This document shows, in pieces, positions 1-10,859 of a DNA stretch of 64,000 nucleotides. The notes below the pieces were generated by a model. That model worked only from the letters and a program-made list of their open reading frames with translations. It was not told where the DNA came from and searched no databases. Source of the DNA: Nemophila menziesii (taxonomy: Eukaryota; Streptophyta; Magnoliopsida; Boraginales; Hydrophyllaceae); contig JARWIR010000002.1 of the NCBI GenBank assembly GCA_029959085.1, forward strand, positions 78,086,224 through 78,150,223, read 5' to 3'. Positions within the stretch are counted from its first letter, which is position 1, and every line of letters begins with the position of its first letter. The translations under genes and the position numbers were made by a program.

Positions 1-343
1 AAAAAAAAACACACTTAGCGACGACATATGTCGTCGCTAAGATAATATACGGAAAAAAAACGAAATATAAACAATAGTTCGGAAAAAAAAGATTTATCAT
101 ATGCTTAGTGACGACTTGATTCGTCGCCAAGTGTATTCCTTAGCGATGACTTGCGTTGTCGCTAAGCTTCTCTGGAATTCGGGGCGAGATTAATACTTTT
201 CGTCGCTAACACAATAACTTACTGACGAATCTCTAGGGACGACTTCTTAGCGATGAAATGTCGTCGCTAAGTCCTATTAGCGATGAAATCGCAGAATTTA
301 GCGACGACGCCTGTCGCCCCTAAACATGCAGTATGTTGTAGTG
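1..343. mobile_element. CACTA (En/Spm) transposon terminus, element extends left out of the window
   Basis: The stretch ends in TGTAGTG, the inverse of a CACTACA terminus, at 343. Before it are many copies, in both orientations, of a short subterminal motif built on TTAGCGACGAC. One pair forms a perfect 28-bp palindrome at 14-41, and further pairs lie near 103-135, 146-174, 237-274 and 280-320. Dense inverted subterminal motifs next to a CACTA terminus are the hallmark of this superfamily, where the transposase binds them. GCA at 344-346 may be one side of the 3-bp target duplication; the other side is outside the window. No coding sequence of the element is visible here. Confidence 0.8.
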
Positions 344-1390
344 GCAACAGATCGGATTATTGCAAAAAAAAAAAATCTAAGATCATATCCATAACCATTT
401 AATTTATCAAAAACCGAATGCTAACGGATTTAAGCATCAGATTTACTTTTCAAAACCATAACCGAAAAATTCGGATTCGGTTTTTTAAGCGGTTTTTTGT
501 TTTAATCATAACCAAACTGTAATTCTATAAATATATTGAAAATTCTTAAAACAAGATTATAAATACAAAAAAATCTTCAAAATATATAAAATACTATGTT
601 GATCCTTATTTAAGTAACACATCTGTTACATTTTTTTATTAAATTTAATATTTAGATTTTAGTTTTGAGACTGAAAATATGTTTTTATCTATATAATTAT
701 AAAATATACAAAAATAGATGATGATAAACGGATTTTTGATTACTCGGTTTTATTTTTATCTAAAACCAACGGATTTAACCATCGGTTACACTTTTCAAAA
801 GTATAACCTAACGGTTGCATAATCGGTTTTTAATCGTTTAGGATTTTCATCGTTTTCGATTTTAAACCATAACTATTTCCATCCTTAACATATACTATTT
901 CTTGGATTGTCAACCGCCTTGTAGGATTTAAGGGTGTATTTTTAGAACACTAAAATTGATAACATAACTTATCAAAAATTTATAATATGGGTCTAACTCT
1001 CATTTTATAATTATCTAATATTGTTAACTAATTCTATAATTACTCAATATACTACAACTCACAATTTGTGAGGATATTAAAGCCTCATGGTATTAGAGCT
1101 ATGAGCAATAAGTCATGTGAGACTAGTTTTAACAAAGGTTAATGTTCAATAAATACATGTAGTCTTGTTTACTATTTTGTAAAGACACTATTTTTATTTT
1201 ATCCTTTTAAGATATTTTGAGTTTGTTCTTAAAACTCAAAATCTAAATTTTAAGAATTTTCTCATAACTTAAACGGTTTTTTTTATAGAAAAAAAGAATA
1301 AAAGTATGATGTCTTTTACAGTTAAAAAATAATAATTATAGTAAGAAAGAATTAATTTTATCCTGAAAGATTTTTTTTGGTAATAATCCT
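344..1390. other. AT-rich intergenic stretch, no gene seen
   Basis: No coding signal is visible on either strand. Two related blocks (about 415-530 and 765-880) both contain ACGGATTTAA followed by CATCGGTT/CATCAGAT-like text and runs of ATCGGTTTTT, so this is probably an old duplicated repeat. I could not assign it to a family. Confidence 0.5.
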
Positions 1391-1394
1391 TTTA

Positions 1395-1990
1395 AACAAT
1401 ATGTCTATGCTTTCTCTCAACAACCTATTCTATTAAGAGTTTCCGGACATAATATGTGATGAGTACTTCTTTTCTCAAGTAAAGCCTTACTTCTTTTCTC
1501 AAGTAAAGCCTTGTTCGCGTGATTTAAAAACTCACCCCAATGTCACGTAGAATGATTTTAATATATGAGTTACACTGATTTTCAGCCATAGCAATAAAAG
1601 TAGGGAACATGGAGATCACGTCAGATTTACGTGTTAAAGGATAATACCACGTAAAAAGACTGAAGTCATCAACCAACACCAATTAATATCGAAAACCTTC
1701 TATGTAGTTTGTGGGAGCGGCCCAGCAGGACCCCATACATCAGCGTATAATGTTTACCAACGTAGTAGAACGTTTAAAAACATTACTAGTAAAAGGAAGA
1801 CGGTGATTATTCCCAACGTAACTGAGAACTACAACAAGAACTAACGAAACTAGTAAATCCAGTTTTAAGACTCTATTTAAAAATTTCATGGGTCAAAATG
1901 AGTGATGGACTAGGAGAGCCTTCCAGACTTCTGGTGGGTGTTTATTCACGACTGAGGTATAATTAATATCCTAACGATTTGGTAAAGACT
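1395..1990 (-). pseudogene. Ty1/copia remnant: gag-pre-integrase to integrase core
   Basis: Read on the minus strand, the sequence gives a copia-type order. First comes a W..LVHHS block, near the W..RLGHPS motif of gag-pre-integrase. Then comes VDDFSLFTWYYPLTRKSDV, the start of the integrase core, then RDIGVSF in place of the usual catalytic SD.G.EF block. Last comes a CPETLNRIGC block, like the CP.TP.QNG..ERK motif. Frameshifts, several stops and a 24-bp tandem duplication near 1464-1512 show it is dead. No LTRs are recognisable on either side. Only a few hundred bases of pol survive, so this is an old truncated insertion. Confidence 0.7.
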
Positions 1991-2345
1991 ATTCTCCATC
2001 TTCCCTTTATGTAATATGTAACTATGTCTCATGTCTCATGTCTTTTATCACTATTACTGTTAACGTGAATAAAGTTTTAGCGGTTGCTTCATGTATTTCC
2101 TAGAATAAACCTATTAACAACCATCATTGATGCTTAGATATAGGCAAGTAATAATTAAAAAAGTAGAATTAAAGAAAACGTTCACAGTCCCAAAAAGGCA
2201 CCAGGATCACTCAATAAGTAATAGCTAATGGTCCAATAATTTTACCAACTACTTGACTGATTACTAAAATATTTAATCAATTATTTGGTGGGCCAGATTT
2301 TCCCGTCTATTTTAATTTCATAATTTTATCAAACACTTGGTTTAC

Positions 2346-2374
2346 TTCTAGCGACCACCTGGTGGTCGCTAGAA
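2346..2374. repeat. Perfect short inverted repeat (14-bp arms, 1-bp centre)
   Basis: The arms TTCTAGCGACCACC and GGTGGTCGCTAGAA are exact reverse complements around a single T. The GCGACNAC core resembles the subterminal motif of the CACTA end at 1-343, so it may be a footprint of a related element. Confidence 0.7.
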
Positions 2375-2399
2375 AATTATAACATTATAAAACTCAGCC

Positions 2400-2640
2400 G
2401 GTTTCCATTTCATTTCTCCACTACCAAACCTCTCTTGCCCCAACAGTCGGTCCTCTCCCTTGCTGCTACCTTTGTCGCCGCAAGTTCCGTCGTCACCTCC
2501 TTCTCCGCTGCCAGAACTCCCGTCGTCAATCACGCTTCTATTCACCACCGGTTACTCTATCAAGTAACTTATGCTTTTTTTTTCAATTTTTTTTGTATAT
2601 ATATGTATATCGTTAGGGTCTGGGTATTATGAAAGTACAA
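2400..2640 (+). other. GC-rich exon-like patch, identity unknown
   Basis: About 160 bases around 2410-2560 are markedly GC-richer than the surroundings and open in one frame. That frame encodes an Ala/Ser/Val-rich peptide (SLAATFVAASSVVTSFSA) with no ATG start, and it ends at a possible splice donor (CAAGTAACT, about 2560). It could be a captured first exon or a transit-peptide-like stretch. I do not recognise a family. It lies next to a LINE remnant, so it may be transposon cargo. Confidence 0.25.
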
Positions 2641-2689
2641 GAACAAGAACGTATTGTGATAGGGACATGTGGTATTACAATTTGAGCAA

Positions 2690-3260
2690 GTGAGAAATCA
2701 GACTCTAATAATGGATGGAGATTTTGGAAAAGCATGAGGGATTATATATCGGCAAAAAATGTGTTAGCTAAGTGGGTCAAGCCATGCGACCGACTTAAAC
2801 TAAATGTGCATGGGTGTTCAAATCAAATTAAAAAACGAGGTAAGGATAGGTGGATTAAATAGAGATAGTGAAGGTTCATTCTTATTAGGATTTACAAGTA
2901 ATTGTGTAGTTGTGTCGCCCCTCTTTTCAAAACTTTTAGCGTCACATTATGGATTATGATGGGCTGAAAGTAGAGGAATTAAAGTTCTATGCATAGAGTC
3001 CAATTCGAGAGAATTTCACGCGTGAATGAAGAATGATGATGGTTCAAAGTTTCAGAAGCATGGAATTAATAGCGATTGTTTGGAGATATTGCAAAGAAAT
3101 ACTAATTTTGAGATAAAACATATTTTTCAATGAGGCTAAAAGTTGTACAAACTTGCTAGTTAAGAAAGGAGAACTGGTAAAATTTAAAAACTTACCTAAT
3201 TCTCTATAGAGTAACATCAAAAGAGATAAAAGCGTATGTTCCGCATCCAGAGTTGTCTTA
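2690..3260 (+). pseudogene. Plant LINE C-terminal RNase H-like (RVT_3) remnant
   Basis: On the plus strand several blocks of the plant LINE RNase H-like domain can be read with stops between them. KWVKPCDRLKLNVHGCS (about 2770) matches the usual W.PP..G..KLNVDG start. Further blocks are SRGIKVLCIESNSRE (about 2970) and ISSDCLEI-like and EIKHIFQ.G-like text (about 3065-3150), corresponding to the FEI.HI.REAN end. No RT domain precedes it. This is a decayed fragment of the same general class as the LINEs at 33834, 55306 and 57829. Confidence 0.6.
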
Positions 3261-3377
3261 GTTTTCATTATGGTTTTGTAAGTTTGATATCTTAAGGCTT
3301 GTTCATAAGCATCTTATGAATGAAAAATAAAGTTTTTTTTACTTAATGTTATAACTTACGACCAGTTTTTTAAAACA

Positions 3378-3430
3378 AGGCCGCCTAGGCGCTTCGCCTA
3401 GGCGTTCCAAAGTGCGATCTGCCTAGATTT
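3378..3430. repeat. CGCCTAGGCG inverted repeat
   Basis: Two CGCCTAGGCG palindromes sit three bases apart, with a further CTGCCTAG nearby. This is a short GC-rich island in AT-rich DNA. It is probably part of an old repeat; no boundaries were found. Confidence 0.4.
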
Positions 3431-3785
3431 ACTCTCGAAGGTTTTTCGAAGGTTCGTCTACACATAATCTAGTTAATATACTACCCAATTGGATTAATGG
3501 GTCGTCCAACACGAGTACTACCCAGCATTCTAGCCCATTAATAACTAATTCAATCTAATCCAACCCAACACATAAGCAAAATATAAAGAAAAAAATACTT
3601 AGGTTAGAGTTTAAACGCGCGAGAAAAAAAAGAAGTTAAGATTTTTCAAATTTCAAGTCTATCTTTCTTGAATTAGTAATTTTTTAGGTTAGTAATACCG
3701 ATAATTATTATGTTATAGTTAAATATATGTAATTTATGTTAAATTGATCTACTTTAAGTATATTAGGATGTAAATATTATTCGAA

Positions 3786-3915
3786 TCAACCAGTTGGGGT
3801 TAGCTCAACTAGCCAGAGCCTTGATTATTCTTCTAGCGGTACAGGTTCGAACCGTGTCAATGACAACGAGACTTAAAAATGGCTCTCCTATGTAACAATT
3901 TTTTTTATTCAAATC
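3786..3915 (+). repeat. tRNA-derived SINE-like repeat
   Basis: The sequence has an A-box-like TTAGCTCAACTAGCC and, about 40 bases later, a B-box GGTTCGAACC, which together form an RNA polymerase III internal promoter. A unique tail follows and ends in a T run at about 3898-3906. The body cannot fold as a proper tRNA cloverleaf (the spacing and acceptor stem are wrong), so this is a SINE or SINE fragment rather than a tRNA gene. Confidence 0.55.
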
Positions 3916-4144
3916 AGTATATTAGTAATATATATAATATAAAATAATATAAAAATCGCCTAAATTCTAATTAATTGGCTCGCTTACCACCGATATTCCT
4001 GTCCAAATATTTGGTATATTCACTCCACAGTCCATTAAAATAGGGTAAGACTTTCATCCTATATTGGATGGTCCAATATTCACATCGCAACTATTGATTA
4101 TTATAGCAAAACACATGTCATTAGATAAATAAGTTAATTTTTTT

Positions 4145-4425
4145 TTCTTTTTTCTTTTTTCGTACGAGGGTTCCGGGCTTACACCCGACTAGTCCCACGG
4201 GAGATATGACTGCCTCCCCAACCATACCTCAAGGCAATTCAGAACTAGGTTGCCCATGTTCTGGGGAGGATTTCGAACCTTGGAAACTTTCCAAACTTTA
4301 ATAACTTTTTCCTTCCGCCTGTGAGATTCGAACCATGTACCTCTTGCCTGCGGGATTCGAACTTTGTACCTCTCACTTGAGAGACAGAGCCCAGGCCAGA
4401 TGAGCTAGCTCACCTGGTTTAAATA
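4145..4425 (-). repeat. tRNA-related SINE-like repeat, minus strand
   Basis: On the minus strand, from about 4420 downwards, there is an A-box-like GAGCTAGCTCATCTGGCC. Two B-box-like copies follow (GTTCGAATCCCG and GGTTCGAATCTC, about 50 bases apart), then a long body. The unit finishes at a pyrimidine-rich run on the plus strand (4141-4161), i.e. an A-rich tail in the minus orientation. The doubled B-box suggests an internal duplication of about 40 bases. Confidence 0.5.
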
Positions 4426-4964
4426 AGTTAGTTACTTTTACAAGTTTAAAACATGGGGTATGTGTATTAATATAATTGGTATATGATCCTTCAATATTGG
4501 ATAGAAGAATTTTTCATTAAAATAATTCCAAAATAATCAGTTCCGTCCATTTGGTCCAATTCATTACCAACTATATGAATACCGAGATTTAACTGCGGGA
4601 GTAGTAAATAGGTATTTAAATAAGCCCAATAAGGAAAAGAAAAAGTAAACATGCCCAGTCGACGAAAACACAAATAAAACAAGCCTTAATATTAAATTCT
4701 TCCATATCAAATATTACGTTAAATCATAATCCATAAAATGTATCAAATTAAACATCAAAGAAGCCCAAACCAAAACAAACGCAAAATCCCAAAACACACG
4801 AAGATAAGCCTTCAATCTAGTCCCCATTATTCTTCATCAAATCATCAATTTGTAGAATACAAATGGAATCAATTCTTTAGTTAAAAAACTAAAATCCAAT
4901 TGTGATTTAAATTAATGAAGAGAATTTAGAGAATAAAAAAAGTCAGAGTTCGTGGAAAGAATAA
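4426..4964. other. Intergenic, no gene seen
   Basis: AT-rich sequence with no coding signal or recognisable repeat. It ends at the target-site copy of the downstream Pack-MULE. Confidence 0.5.
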
Positions 4965-5276
4965 ATATAAAAAGAGTAAATACACTGTTTACCCCCTGAA
5001 CTTTGGCTCGATTGACAGACTGCCCCCCAAAGTTTAAAATGCGACTAGTTGCCCCCTAAACTTTAACTTCGTGACTCGATGCCCCTTGTGACCATTTTCC
5101 GTCCATTTTTTCCGTTAACTCGCAGCATGGGTGCCACGCGCCGTTAACTCGTGACTAGTTGCCCCCTGAACTTTTTTTTCAGAATTAATTATTTAAAAAA
5201 TCATTTTAACAGGGGCAAAATTGGTATTTCAAAGCTTCTTCTCCATGATCTTCTTCTCCAAAGCTTCCTCTCCATG

Positions 5277-5826
5277 ATTAAAGCTTCAAAGATTCAAAGC
5301 TTTAAATCTTCGAATCTTTAAATCTTCGAATCTTCAAAGGTTCAAATCTTTAAATCTTCAAATCTTCAAATCTTTAAATCTTCAAATCTTCAAATCTTTA
5401 AATCTTCAAATCTTCAAATCTTCGAATCTTCAAATCTTTAAATCTTCGAATCTTTAAATCTTCAAATCTTCAAATCTTTAAATCTTTAAATCTTCGAATC
5501 TTCGAATCATCAAAACTTCAAATCTTTAAATCTTCGAATCTTCGAATCTTTAAATCTTCGAATCTTCAAATCTTTAAATCTTCAAATCTTCAAATCTTCA
5601 AATCTTCAAAACTTTAAATCTTTAAATCTTTGAATCTTCAAATCTTTAAATCTTCGAATCTTTAAATCTTCAAATCTTCAAATCTTTAAATCTTTAAATC
5701 TTCAAATCTTTAAATCTTCGAATCTTCAAAACTTCAAATATTTAAATCTTCGAATCTTCAAATCTTCAAATCTTTAAATCTTCGATCTTCAAATCTTCAA
5801 ATCTTCAAATCTTTAAATCTTCAAAT
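5277..5826. repeat. Octamer tandem array (AAATCTTC and variants)
   Basis: About 550 bases made almost only of the 8-base unit AAATCTTC, with common variants AAATCTTT and GAATCTTC, roughly 65 units. It lies wholly inside the Pack-MULE, immediately upstream of the captured WD40 fragment. Confidence 0.9.
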
Positions 5827-5827
5827 T

Positions 5828-5989
5828 GTCTCCGTCGCCGTCCACCCTTCCGGTAAAATCGCTGCCTCCGCCTCCATTGACATTTTCATCTGTGTCTTTG
5901 ATGTTGCTACTAATTACACAATTGCCACCCTCGAAGCTCCCCCCTCTGAAGTCTGGCAATTGCGCTTTAATAAATCTTACTATGTTTGA
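5828..5989 (+). pseudogene. VIP3: Captured fragment of a VIP3/SKI8-like WD40 gene
   Basis: An uninterrupted 53-codon frame reads as a WD40 repeat: SVAVHPSGKIAASASID, then a FDVATNYTIATLEAPPSEVW block, then a stop after FNKSYYV. From memory this closely resembles the plant VERNALIZATION INDEPENDENCE 3 protein (a SKI8 homologue of the Paf1 and SKI complexes), especially the AASASID..I.VFDV.TN.TIA.LEAPPSEVW signature. The real protein is about 320 residues, so only about one blade is present. The start is defined by the edge of the octamer array and the end by loss of similarity just before the stop. It sits inside the Pack-MULE and is not a working gene. The family is fairly sure, the orthology less so. 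Confidence 0.75.
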
Positions 5990-6338
5990 AAGCCGTGGAT
6001 GATTTGCTAGAATTAATTACATCTTTTGTTTCCGATCTTTAGGGTTGATATTGTGTGTAACGCTTTCTCCATTAAAGAAGAAGAAGTGTAAAATACCCAA
6101 AATACCCATCTTTAAAAAAAGAATATAATTAACAATTTAAAAAAAAAAGAATAGGGGGCAACTAGTCACGCGCGCGTGTAATGCACGCATAAAAAAATGG
6201 ACGGAAAACAACAAAAAGGACTAACGAGTCACGAAGTTAAAGTTTAGGCGGCAACTAGTCGCATTTTAAACTTTGGGGGGCAGTCTGTCAATCGGGCCAA
6301 AGTTCAGGGGGTAAACAGTGTATTTACTCATATAAAAA

Positions 6339-7244
6339 GAATGTAAAAGAAGGAATTAGGAAGCTTTAATCGAAATGATGACTGAATAAACTAAAGTTTT
6401 TAAAAAAAATATATCAAATAAAATAAAGTATTTGTAAAAATATATCATTCTGAAAAGTATTTGTACATATATATCAAATAGGAAACTTTAGATTTGGAAT
6501 AGGCAATCGGGTTTTTGAATTGGTATGTCTTTTTTATATATTTATTATATAAATTTAAACTTTTGTTTGATAATCTATATTATATATATTACAAGGTTTT
6601 TTAATAAGTGGTGGCCAGGATTGATTCTGGCAAAACATAAGTGGTGGCCAGGATCGTTTCTGGCCCCACCTATCATTAATACCATTAACTATTTATTTTT
6701 TAATCAAAAAAATTATATTATAAAACAAAATACCTTAAATTACTCCCTTATTTCTCTCATTATTTTTTTATTCTTCTCATAAATCTCTTATTAATTAATC
6801 TTTATTTACTTAATAAAAATAATTATATTTTAAAACAAAAAACCTTAAATCACTCCCTTATTTCTCTCATTATTATTTTATTCTTCTCATAAATATCTTA
6901 AGATATTTTATTTTTTCATTTTCACATTTGTTATATCTATATAAAAATCACATTGGTCTTTTAAAAGAAATTTTTTCAAATTGAGAATATAGGAGCAGTG
7001 TATTTCCCTACACGATTTTTCAAAAAGCCAATAAAAAAAATAATATTGAAATATATGGTGGAGTTAAAAATAATAACAATAATATCTTGAAACACTTAAG
7101 AACAATTGGGAAAATACGATTTGGACCTTTACAACCAAATTACAAAATATGGATTGTTTGATAATACTTTAATAGCGGAATGAAGTATATTTTATTTCAC
7201 AAAAAATATCAATAAAAGTTACATTATTGATTATAAATACCTTT
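6339..7244. repeat. AT-rich stretch with two small direct duplications
   Basis: No gene is seen. Two near-identical blocks of about 80 bases (6711-6790 and 6821-6900) lie 110 bases apart, both containing CTCCCTTATTTCTCTCATTA. Just upstream, AAGTGGTGGCCAGGAT followed by TTCTGGC occurs twice (from about 6607 and 6640). Confidence 0.7.
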
Positions 7245-9235
7245 ATACACAACCTTAACTTTTACCTTGACCGTGAACGTGACTTTGACCTTGACATTGA
7301 CCTTGACCTTGACCTTGACATTAACCTTAACCTGAACATTAACCTTAAACTAAACCTGAACCTTAACCCTCAACCCCTTATACATAACTGCATACCCTTA
7401 ACTATCAACCTTAAACTTAACCTTAACATTAAATTTGGCCTTGACCTTGACCTTAACCTTAACCTTAATCTTAACCTTAACACAAACCCAAACCCAAACC
7501 CAAATTCCAAACCTTAACCTTAACCTTAATCTTAACCTTAACCTTAACCTTAAACTAAACCGAAACCCAAACCTTAACCTTAACCTTAACCTTAACCTTA
7601 ACCTTAATCTTAATCTTAACCTTAACCTTAACCTTAATCTTAACATTAACCTTAATATTAACCCTAACCTTAATCTTAACCTTAACCTTAACCTTAAACT
7701 TAACCTTAACCTTTAACTTTATTTTTAACTCTACCTTTACCCTTACCTTTACCTTTACCTTTACCTTAACTTTAACCTTAACCTTGACCTTAACCTTAAC
7801 CTTAACCTTAACCTTAATCTTAACCTTAACCTTAAACTTAACCTTAACCTTAAACTAAACCCAAACCCAAACCTTAACCTTAACCTTAACCTTAACCTTA
7901 ACCTTAACCTAAACCTTAACCTTAACCTTAACCTTAACCTTAACCTTAACCTTAACCTTAACCTTAACCTTAACCTTAACATTAACCTTAACCTTAACCT
8001 TAACCTTAACCTTAATCTTAAAATTAACCTTAACATTAACCCTAACCTTAACCTTAACCTTAAACTTAACCTTAACCTTTAACTTTATTTTTAACTCTAC
8101 CTTTACCTTTAACCTTACCTTTAACCTTACCTTTACCTTTACCTTTACCTTAACATTAACCTTAACCTTGACCTTAACCTTAACCTTAACCTTAACCTTA
8201 ACCTTAACTTTAACCTTAAACTTAACCTTAACCTTAACCTTAACCTTGACCTTGACCTTAACCTTGACCTTAACCTTAACCTTAACCTTAACCTTGACCT
8301 TAAACTTAAATTATACCTTAACCTTAACCTTAACCTTGACCTTAACCTTGACCTTAACCTTGAACTTAACCTTAAACTTTACCTTAAACTTAAACTATAC
8401 CTTAACCTTAACCCTCAACCTATTATCCATAACCTTAACCCCTTAACTATAAACCTTATTTTTAACTTATCCTTAGCCTTAACCTAACCGACCGTAAACT
8501 TAACCTTAACCTAAACCTTAACCTTAACATTAACCTTAACATTAACCTTAATCTTAAAATTAACATTAAACTTAACCTTAAACTTAAACCTTAGACCTTA
8601 AACCTTACATCTTAAACCTTAAACCCTAATCTTCATCATCACCTTAACCTTAACTTTAATCTTAATCCTTAACCTTTAACCTTAAACCTTAAACCTTGAT
8701 CCTTAAACCTTGACCTTGAACCTTAAACCTTACAGCCTTATCTTCATCTTCACTTTAACCTTAACTTTAACCTTAACCCTTAAACCTTAAACCTTAAATC
8801 TCAAGCCTTAACCTTTACCTTCACCTTCATCTTAAGTTTAACCTAAATCTTAACCATAACCTTAACCTTGAAGTTAAAATGTAACCTTAATCTTGAACCT
8901 TGAACCTTGAACCTTGAACCTTAAACCTTAAACATTAAACCTTAAACCTCAAACCTTAACTTTCTTCTTAATTGTAACATTAACCATAACCTTAAACAAA
9001 TGAAGAATCATCGCGCTAATATTCGACCTTAAACCTGGAATTTTTTTAAACCTTAAACGTTCAATCTTAAACCTTAACTCTAACTTAACCTTAATCTTAA
9101 AATTAAATTTAACCTTAACCTTGACTTAAAATTTAACCTTAACCCTTAACTTTAACCTTAACTTTAACTTTATCCTTAACCTTGACCTAAACCTTAACCC
9201 TAACCTTAACCTTAAACTCAACCTTAACCTTAGCC
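7245..9235. repeat. Degenerate CCTTAA hexamer array, about 2 kb
   Basis: Almost the whole stretch consists of CCTTAA (TTAAGG on the other strand) with variants CCTTGA, CCTAAA, CTTTAA and ATTAAC. It is purest at about 7560-7700 and 7860-8330 and decays outward to about 9235. A higher-order duplication is visible. AAACTAAAC followed by ACCCAAACC occurs near 7553 and 7853, and CTTTAACTTTATTTTTAACT starts at 7711 and again at 8077. Long frames here encode only LTLTLT-, NLNLNL- or RLRLRL-type peptides and are artefacts of the repeat. It differs from the usual plant telomere unit (CCCTAAA), so I call it an interstitial simple-sequence or satellite-like array. Confidence 0.9.
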
Positions 9236-9699
9236 TAACCTTCTTCTTGATGAGAAACAAAAGAAAAACCTTAACCCTAACTTTAACATTGACCTTCACC
9301 CTTGGAACCTGTGTTCGATTTCCGTTAACATCATAATTTTCTTCTTCAGTGTCTTCAGACACGGATTTTACCTAGTTTATATATATGTTCATTTATGAAT
9401 TTATATTATTTGTCATATTTAGAGATAGATTTATTATCAAATTAGATAAATTAATTTATTTTAGTATTACTTAATTTATAAATTTTAAGTAAATACAATA
9501 TTATTAGATTAGTTTAGATTAAATTATTTAAATTTTATTTAGAATGCATTGTTAGAATAGTTTGAATTAAATTATTTTAGTGTTATTTAGATTTATTTTG
9601 TTAAAATAGTTAAAATTAAATTATTTAAATGAAAATCTTAATTATTTTTATCGAGAATCGTGATCATCGTTTTAAATCATTATTGTATTTATAATTAAC

Positions 9700-10330
9700 A
9701 CAAGTCATTTGGTGGAGTATTTTCATCTAGAAAGGGTATTGCAAGTGGGGTTCACTATACTTTAGACGACTTACATAAAGGTTCGGGGTGTAAATGCACA
9801 TACATGCTTCCTCTTATGCTCCAACAATGGGCAAATAGAGAAAATCGATGATTTCAGCCTGTTACTTATCTTGTAGAGGAATATAATTACTGGTATGCCG
9901 ATGTGACCCGTAAAATTATTACTCGGCCTACAGAACGAGAAACAACTGCAATCTTAGTTGATGATGTCGAACAATCAGATTACATGCAAACGACTAAAGT
10001 TCATGCGTGAGGCGGTCAAGGTACAATATATTGCTTAGGTTGTGTATATGGATCATTTTTTAACAAATAGTGTAACTTTTTTTAGAATCAAATAATGCAA
10101 GACTTCTCTATTAATAATGCATGACATGCAGTCATAAGTTACAGTGATCGAGGTGCAAAAAATGGTTTAGGGAAGCCGCTAAACAACTAAGGCTACTAGA
10201 AATGGATCGTGAAGTAGATAAAATATTAAATGATTTTGAGGGACTTAATATGTTACCAGATAATGTGTCACCAGAAGTATCTCCACTACAAAGAAGGCGA
10301 TTTAGAAGGAATAATGTTTAATATGTATTC
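9700..10330 (+). pseudogene. Possible plant-mobile-domain (PMD)-like remnant
   Basis: Pieces of one protein can be read on the plus strand with stops between them. They are GIASGVHYTLDDL, then GSGCKCTYMLPLMLQQWANR, then TYLVEEYNYWYADVTRKIIT, then after a gap LEMDREVDKILNDF. The L.LQ.W..RE block followed by Y..WY...TR..I resembles plant mobile domain proteins, which are often carried by MULE and gypsy elements. No intact start, no complete domain and no terminal repeats were found. It could also be another transposon-borne protein; the assignment is tentative. Confidence 0.35.
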
Positions 10331-10339
10331 TTTTTTTTT

Positions 10340-10855
10340 TGGACAAAGAAGATTAATATGTATTCGTTTATCTTTAATGTTTAACAATGAAACTCGATTC
10401 TTTATATATGTTTTGTGTGCAATTGATTGTTAAATACTACTTGTTACGAAAAAGTTAAGATTCTCATTTAAATAATTTGATTTACTACTCTAACAAAATA
10501 AATCGAAATAATAGTAAGATAATTTAATTTAAACTGTTTTAACAATACATTGTAAATAATATTTAAATAATTTAATTAAACTAATCCAACAATAAATTTA
10601 TTTATTTAAATATAAAAAATAATATGAATTTATAAATTAAATAATAATAATAACATAAATTAATTTAAACTAATCTAATAATAAATTTATTTCTATAAAT
10701 ATAACCAATAATATAAATTCATAAATTAAACATATATCTAAATTATTAAACAAAAGTTTAAATTTATATAATAAATAAGGGGCAACGCCCAATTAATTAC
10801 ACAAAAAATGAAATTATTTCTAATTAACTACAACTTTAAGTTAATTCCCAATTAA
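10340..10855. other. AT-rich intergenic, no gene seen
   Basis: Very AT-rich low-complexity sequence (TAAATTAATTTAAA-like text) with no coding signal. The text GGGGCAACGCCCAATTAATTAC at 10780-10801 contains a small hairpin and may mark an outer edge of the following fold-back element. Confidence 0.45.
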
Positions 10856-10859
10856 TAAC

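Larger units (their letters stand above)
4974..6329. mobile_element. Pack-MULE (non-autonomous Mutator-like element) with captured WD40 fragment
   Basis: The terminal inverted repeats start GAGTAAATACACTGTTTACC at 4974 and are mirrored exactly for the outer 34 bases at 6296-6329. Similarity continues, with mismatches, for over 100 bases on each side (CTTTGG..GACAGACTGCCCCCC and ACTAGTTGCCCCC text). A perfect 9-bp target duplication ATATAAAAA flanks the element (4965-4973 and 6330-6338), as expected for Mutator-like transposases. The inside holds no transposase. It holds an octamer array (5277-5826) and a host-gene fragment (5828-5989). Elements at 16058 and 42648 share the outer TIR text, so the 42648 element or a sibling is a plausible source of the transposase. 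Confidence 0.9.

Noticed and set aside
3786..3915. tRNA gene
   Set aside because: Box A and box B text is present but no cloverleaf or acceptor stem can be formed; SINE-like instead.
7245..9235. True telomere
   Set aside because: The unit is CCTTAA, not CCCTAAA, it is degenerate, and unique sequence with transposons continues on both sides.
7227..9362. Several long open frames on both strands
   Set aside because: They encode only LTLT, NLNL or RLRL repeats created by the CCTTAA array.
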